From Diploscapter coronatus (Eukaryota > Nematoda > Chromadorea > Rhabditida > Rhabditidae): DNA of 64,000 bases. The notes beneath the pieces were generated by a model. That model had not been told where the DNA came from. It ran no database searches and saw nothing but the letters and a program-made list of their open reading frames with translations. A program made the translations under genes and the position numbers. The stretch covers positions 61,953,249 to 62,017,248 of the forward strand of contig OZ038423.1 in NCBI GenBank assembly GCA_964036155.1, given 5' to 3'. Of the stretch, positions 60,407 through 64,000 are shown one piece after another (position 1 is the stretch's first letter; every line of letters starts with the position of its first letter).

Positions 60407-61893
60407 TTTCCAGCGAACACTGTCAGCTCAAACAAAATGAATAGCGAAGCGAAAAATGACGAATTTCGAAAAATGAAAGGAGAAAATTCAAATGACCACT
60501 TTTCGCGCCGACAAAGTGATGAAGGCGAAGAGAGACTGGAAGAGAAAGAAAGGTTTTTTTCCTTATCGGGGTCATTTTCAAAACAGAAAGTAAGATCAGA
60601 CGCATTCCGATTTATCGTAAACTTGCGAAAATCTATTGAAAAATTCATGAAACTCTTGGTCTTGAGACTGGCAGAAGAATGAATGGAAAAAAAACTATTC
60701 GAAGCGAGAAATCAAGAAGTGCCGACGGTTTCAAGGATAGGTTAAAATTAGGTTCCGGCAGTTTTAAGTTATTTTCAAAAATTTGTTCAAGAAATTGAAG
60801 GGAAATTTCAGAAATACGACTTTCAGATCAGTCCGAAGAATCATTTGCAGAACGTGCGAGGAAATTTTTTAAAAAAGATTTTGAGTGGAAAAAACATGGG
60901 CGAACGAATTTTTTTTTGAAAAACTAAAGAAAATGTTAGGTGACCGTCCAATGAGAGGAAAGGTGACGAATGAGACGGAAAGGGAGAAAAAATGAGAAAG
61001 GAACGTGAAAAATCGCGAGAAGATGAGAAAAAGAAATGAAATAGCAAGTGGTTGAAATGAATAATGATATCATTTTTAATCAGTTTCTCGATTTTTGGGT
61101 TCGTTCAGACTTAGTTGCAGTGCAACTTGGAACTTGCAACCCACTCGAAATAGCATGGGAAGTGAAAAGAGCGCGATTAAATCATTTAAAAAAATGTTTC
61201 CTTGATTTTCCATGCTATTTCGAGTGAGTTGCAAGTTACAACTAAGTCTGAACGAGCCCTTTGATTTTTCCATAACTTTCTTCCCTATAATTCTAATAAT
61301 TTTTAATAAAAAAATCCACTTTTTATCCAAAACAGTCACTCTTTCATGCGAACTAATCGGCTATTTGAGGAGACTGAAACTTTCAAAGTTCGTATCTTTG
61401 CAGTCTTATCGGATTCTGATGACTTTTTCGGATTTATTGATCTGGGATGGAACTTCAAATTTTACATATTCTGTGATAATCAAGTTCACTTTTTTTAGAA
61501 ACGCTTTTATCACATAGTTTGTCAAGACGTGTCCATAGGATGATGTTGGCTTTTCACGCAGAATCAACTGTTGTACTTGCTACACTTTTCTAAACGTTTA
61601 TTATCCTCTTCTGACTAGACTCGTAACGACTAGGAAATCGATCGAAATTTTGCAAATTGTGAAGATTTTCAATGACTTTTCCGATTTCTCCTCCGCCAAG
61701 ACATTCTCTTTGTCGGTAGAAAACGCACATCTAAAATGTTCATTTTTCAAAGTTTGAAGCAGCCATTTTTTGATAATCGAAGATTTTCATCGGGATTCTT
61801 TCTCTGACAAAGAACTTATTCAGACCAGTTAAAATGAACTTATAAAAATCAAGATCCGAAAATTTCCCGAAAAATTCGATCTTTGTTCTTTTC
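60407..61893. other. Intergenic with one MITE
   Basis: 1.5 kb between the small acidic gene and TRMU, both on the minus strand, with no supported exon. Apart from the MITE at 61097-61259 it is AT-rich spacer holding the promoter of the small acidic gene and the TRMU 3' UTR. Confidence 0.4.
61097..61259. mobile_element. 163-bp MITE with long inverted repeats
   Basis: The left arm GGGTTCGTTCAGACTTAGTTG from 61097 and the right arm inverted from 61259 (GGGCTCGTTCAGACTTAGTTG) match with one difference. The arms then resume as AACTTGCAACCCACTCGAAATA versus AACTTGCAACTCACTCGAAATA, reaching AGCATGG. The left arm has a roughly 10-nt extra piece. The core loop is short, and the element is flanked by TTT on both sides. 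Confidence 0.75.
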
Positions 61894-64000
61894 CTAAATT
61901 AAGAAAATTGCCTGTCCACTAGCAACAGCTCTGAATGGCAGACAGGCCCTGACGTGGAATTGTTGAGTGTCTGCATTCCATCGAAGTTCACATCGAATTG
62001 GCTCATGAGTTCGTTGGATTCGACAAAACAATGGGGCATCTGATTTTTTTAAATTGGTGATTTGAAATTTTATGCAGAAAGAATTCTATCCGATGAAAAC
62101 ATTTTTAGAAATTTTCTAACAAAAATATACTAAGCTCTCCATTTTTCTTTACTAAATTCAAATGAAGTGTCTAGTAAAAATTACCCGAATCTATCAATTT
62201 TCCACTGATGAGATGCAAGTTTTCTAGCGAGAATTCGGTGGCGAACAGGTACGGATTATGGGTGCCGGCACACTGAAAACAATCATTTCCTGGAAAGTTT
62301 TCAGGAATATAGCTTTGATAAGAAGGAATTTGGAACATTACAAAGAAGGAAGCCAAACTTCCTACCGCTAGAACAGTATTCGTTTCGACGTCGATGTCTC
62401 CAACGAAGAATTTGAGATGACTCATTCTGGAGGAGTGCAGATGCAGTCTTTTTCCGATCGTGAAATGATGCACACCAGAATGGGTCGCCAGTCTTTCTCC
62501 GTCTAGCGTTACGATGTCACCTTTTTTCGGCTCTGTGTACTAAAATTTGAAAGAATTAGATTCTGTTTCTAGATAAGAAAGTTTTTTTTAATAGATTTTT
62601 AATACATTTTTCAAAATGAAGTCTTGCTCCAAAAAGTCATTTGAGATGTCTCAACGATTTCGGAACTTCAGATTATGTTGAGAAAAACTTGATATTCATC
62701 ATCGTCCATATACCAAACTTCATATTTGAATCTCTTTCATTCTTTTAAATTTCTCTTTAGCGACTTTAAAAATCCCTATGCTTATTTTGAAAATTTGTTG
62801 AATTTCGAACGCTCGCGTGATGGGGTGACAGGTAGAGAAAAATGGGGGAAATGGAGAGCGAAAAGTGGAGTAACCTGATCCATAAACTCGTCGAAATTGT
62901 TCCGCTTCCCGACAAAACAGATGCCCATACTCTGAAAACACAATCATTAGGAATTTGTTGCAAAAATCTTGATTTTTAAATTTAAATTTTCTTCTAGCTT
63001 GTTAAAAGACATTATCTTGCATAAAACATGAAATTTAGAGGGAGTCGTAGTCTTCACACTATTTTAGTTAAGTAAACCCTATTTCCAGTTTTCTCCATTT
63101 AGAAAATTTTTAAAAGTCGAAGATTACCTCCGGTTTCCTCGAAACATCATCGAATCCTTGTTCTCTGGCGATTCGTTTGACGATGGGCTTAGTGAGTGAT
63201 CCGAGAGGGAAGATAGCCTGCCCGAGCTGCAGCTGCGAGAGAGTGCACAGGAAGTACGTCTGGTCTTTGAGTCGATCCACCGCTGTCAGCAGCTTTGTCT
63301 CTGCAATCATTGCTGGATTTTCATTCGCAATCGTCCGTAGATTTGTTTGATTGTCATTTCAAAAGCTATTCTTCGTTTAGGAAAACGTTTCGTGTTTTGT
63401 CTGAAGACATAAATTTAGCGTAATTGGTGGAATGTTTCTTCTTCCCAACTCTCTTCGTTTCATTTTTCTGATTATGCATTTCGCATGTTGAAAAAGCAAT
63501 TATTTTTTCTGAAGACGTAGTGAAAAATGAAAAACTATCCCCACCACTCCGACTCCTCGAAATCGTTGCGTAATGTCCCGTAGCGATGAATTTGGCGCCT
63601 AATTTCTTGATCGCGAAATCGTGCAGGTGACGAAATTTGATGTGTCGATTGCAGGCGATGTCAGGCACAATTGTTCGGCCTCGACGGTAATTTTCTACCA
63701 TACCTCTGAAAATCTTGCCATTTCACAAATTCGAAAATCTCTATTTTAACCATGTAAGCAAAACTATCAATCTTTTAAAAATAAAAAATAAACAAACTCA
63801 CACGAAAACCTCGTTCCAATATTCCTTTACAAAGTTGACAGTTTCGAAAGGGATCTTCAATTTCCTGGCGACTTCTTTAGCATCTGCTTCGTCCACTGTC
63901 CGTGTGCATTGCGAAGTGCCTTCTTCTACTGGGTCCCAGTTTATCTGGAAATTATATTCGTTTTTTCCTTCGAAAGAACATTGTTTGTTAATTTCAATAG
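61894..64000 (-). CDS. TRMU: Mitochondrial tRNA-specific 2-thiouridylase (TRMU/MTU1), 5' part outside the window
   Basis: MnmA-family enzyme that thiolates uridine-34 of mitochondrial tRNAs for Lys, Glu and Gln. From the window edge inward the exons read: [20 protein letters not shown] then [20 protein letters not shown] and [26 protein letters not shown] with [20 protein letters not shown] and ATGHYATI (DIACN carries the catalytic Cys); [20 protein letters not shown] with [59 protein letters not shown] with [36 protein letters not shown]; and [17 protein letters not shown] to QAIFLI-stop. Order and motifs match the family throughout. The N-terminal PP-loop (SGGVDS) exon and targeting peptide lie beyond position 64000. 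The usual RTPNPD is RTIVPD here. Confidence 0.93.

Noticed and set aside
1..64000. CRISPR arrays, bacterial operons or phage islands
   Set aside because: No evenly spaced direct repeats, no Shine-Dalgarno-led gene runs, and genes are clearly intron-split and eukaryotic.

Overview
This is a eukaryotic window and almost certainly a nematode. It is AT-rich. Genes are cut into many short exons by mostly 40-100 nt introns ending in TTTCAG/TTTTAG. The families present (DUF273, DUF1647, FkbM-type methyltransferase) are ones I know as expanded in rhabditid nematodes. I cannot name the species. Gene models were built by hand from reading frame, intron phase, splice sites and paralogue comparison; some 5' exons are uncertain.

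Left part (0-27.5 kb): a cluster of small secretory-pathway sugar-modifying genes. In order: DUF1647 copy 1 (-), a DUF273 putative glycosyltransferase (+), orphan GT-like copy A (+), C1GALT1/T-synthase (+), an FkbM methyltransferase (-), orphan GT-like copy B (+), DUF1647 copy 2 (-), orphan GT-like copy C (+). Each starts with a short N-terminal membrane anchor, as Golgi type II enzymes do. C1GALT1 makes core-1 O-glycan, and FkbM enzymes O-methylate acceptors that include sugars. Nematodes are known to make O-methylated glycans, so the cluster may supply an elaborated O-glycan; that is inference. Some copies carry unusual splice sites. Between and inside the genes lie foldback/MITE-like elements, a tRNA-derived SINE and a hAT-type MITE nested in that SINE with an 8-bp target duplication.

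Middle part (28-44 kb): a one-pass membrane protein with a charged tail (-), a four-TM protein (-), then about 7.6 kb without a recognisable gene. It ends with a 28-bp perfect palindrome just upstream of a 15-exon gene for a 624-residue Glu/Ala/Pro-rich protein. All 14 introns of that gene are phase 1, and part of it is internally duplicated.

Right part (44-64 kb, all -): a coiled-coil protein, a large acidic low-complexity protein spread over about 9 kb, a small acidic phosphoprotein-like gene, and the 3' part of TRMU/MTU1 (tRNA 2-thiouridylase), which runs off the window end. A small MITE lies upstream of the small acidic gene, in the gap before TRMU.
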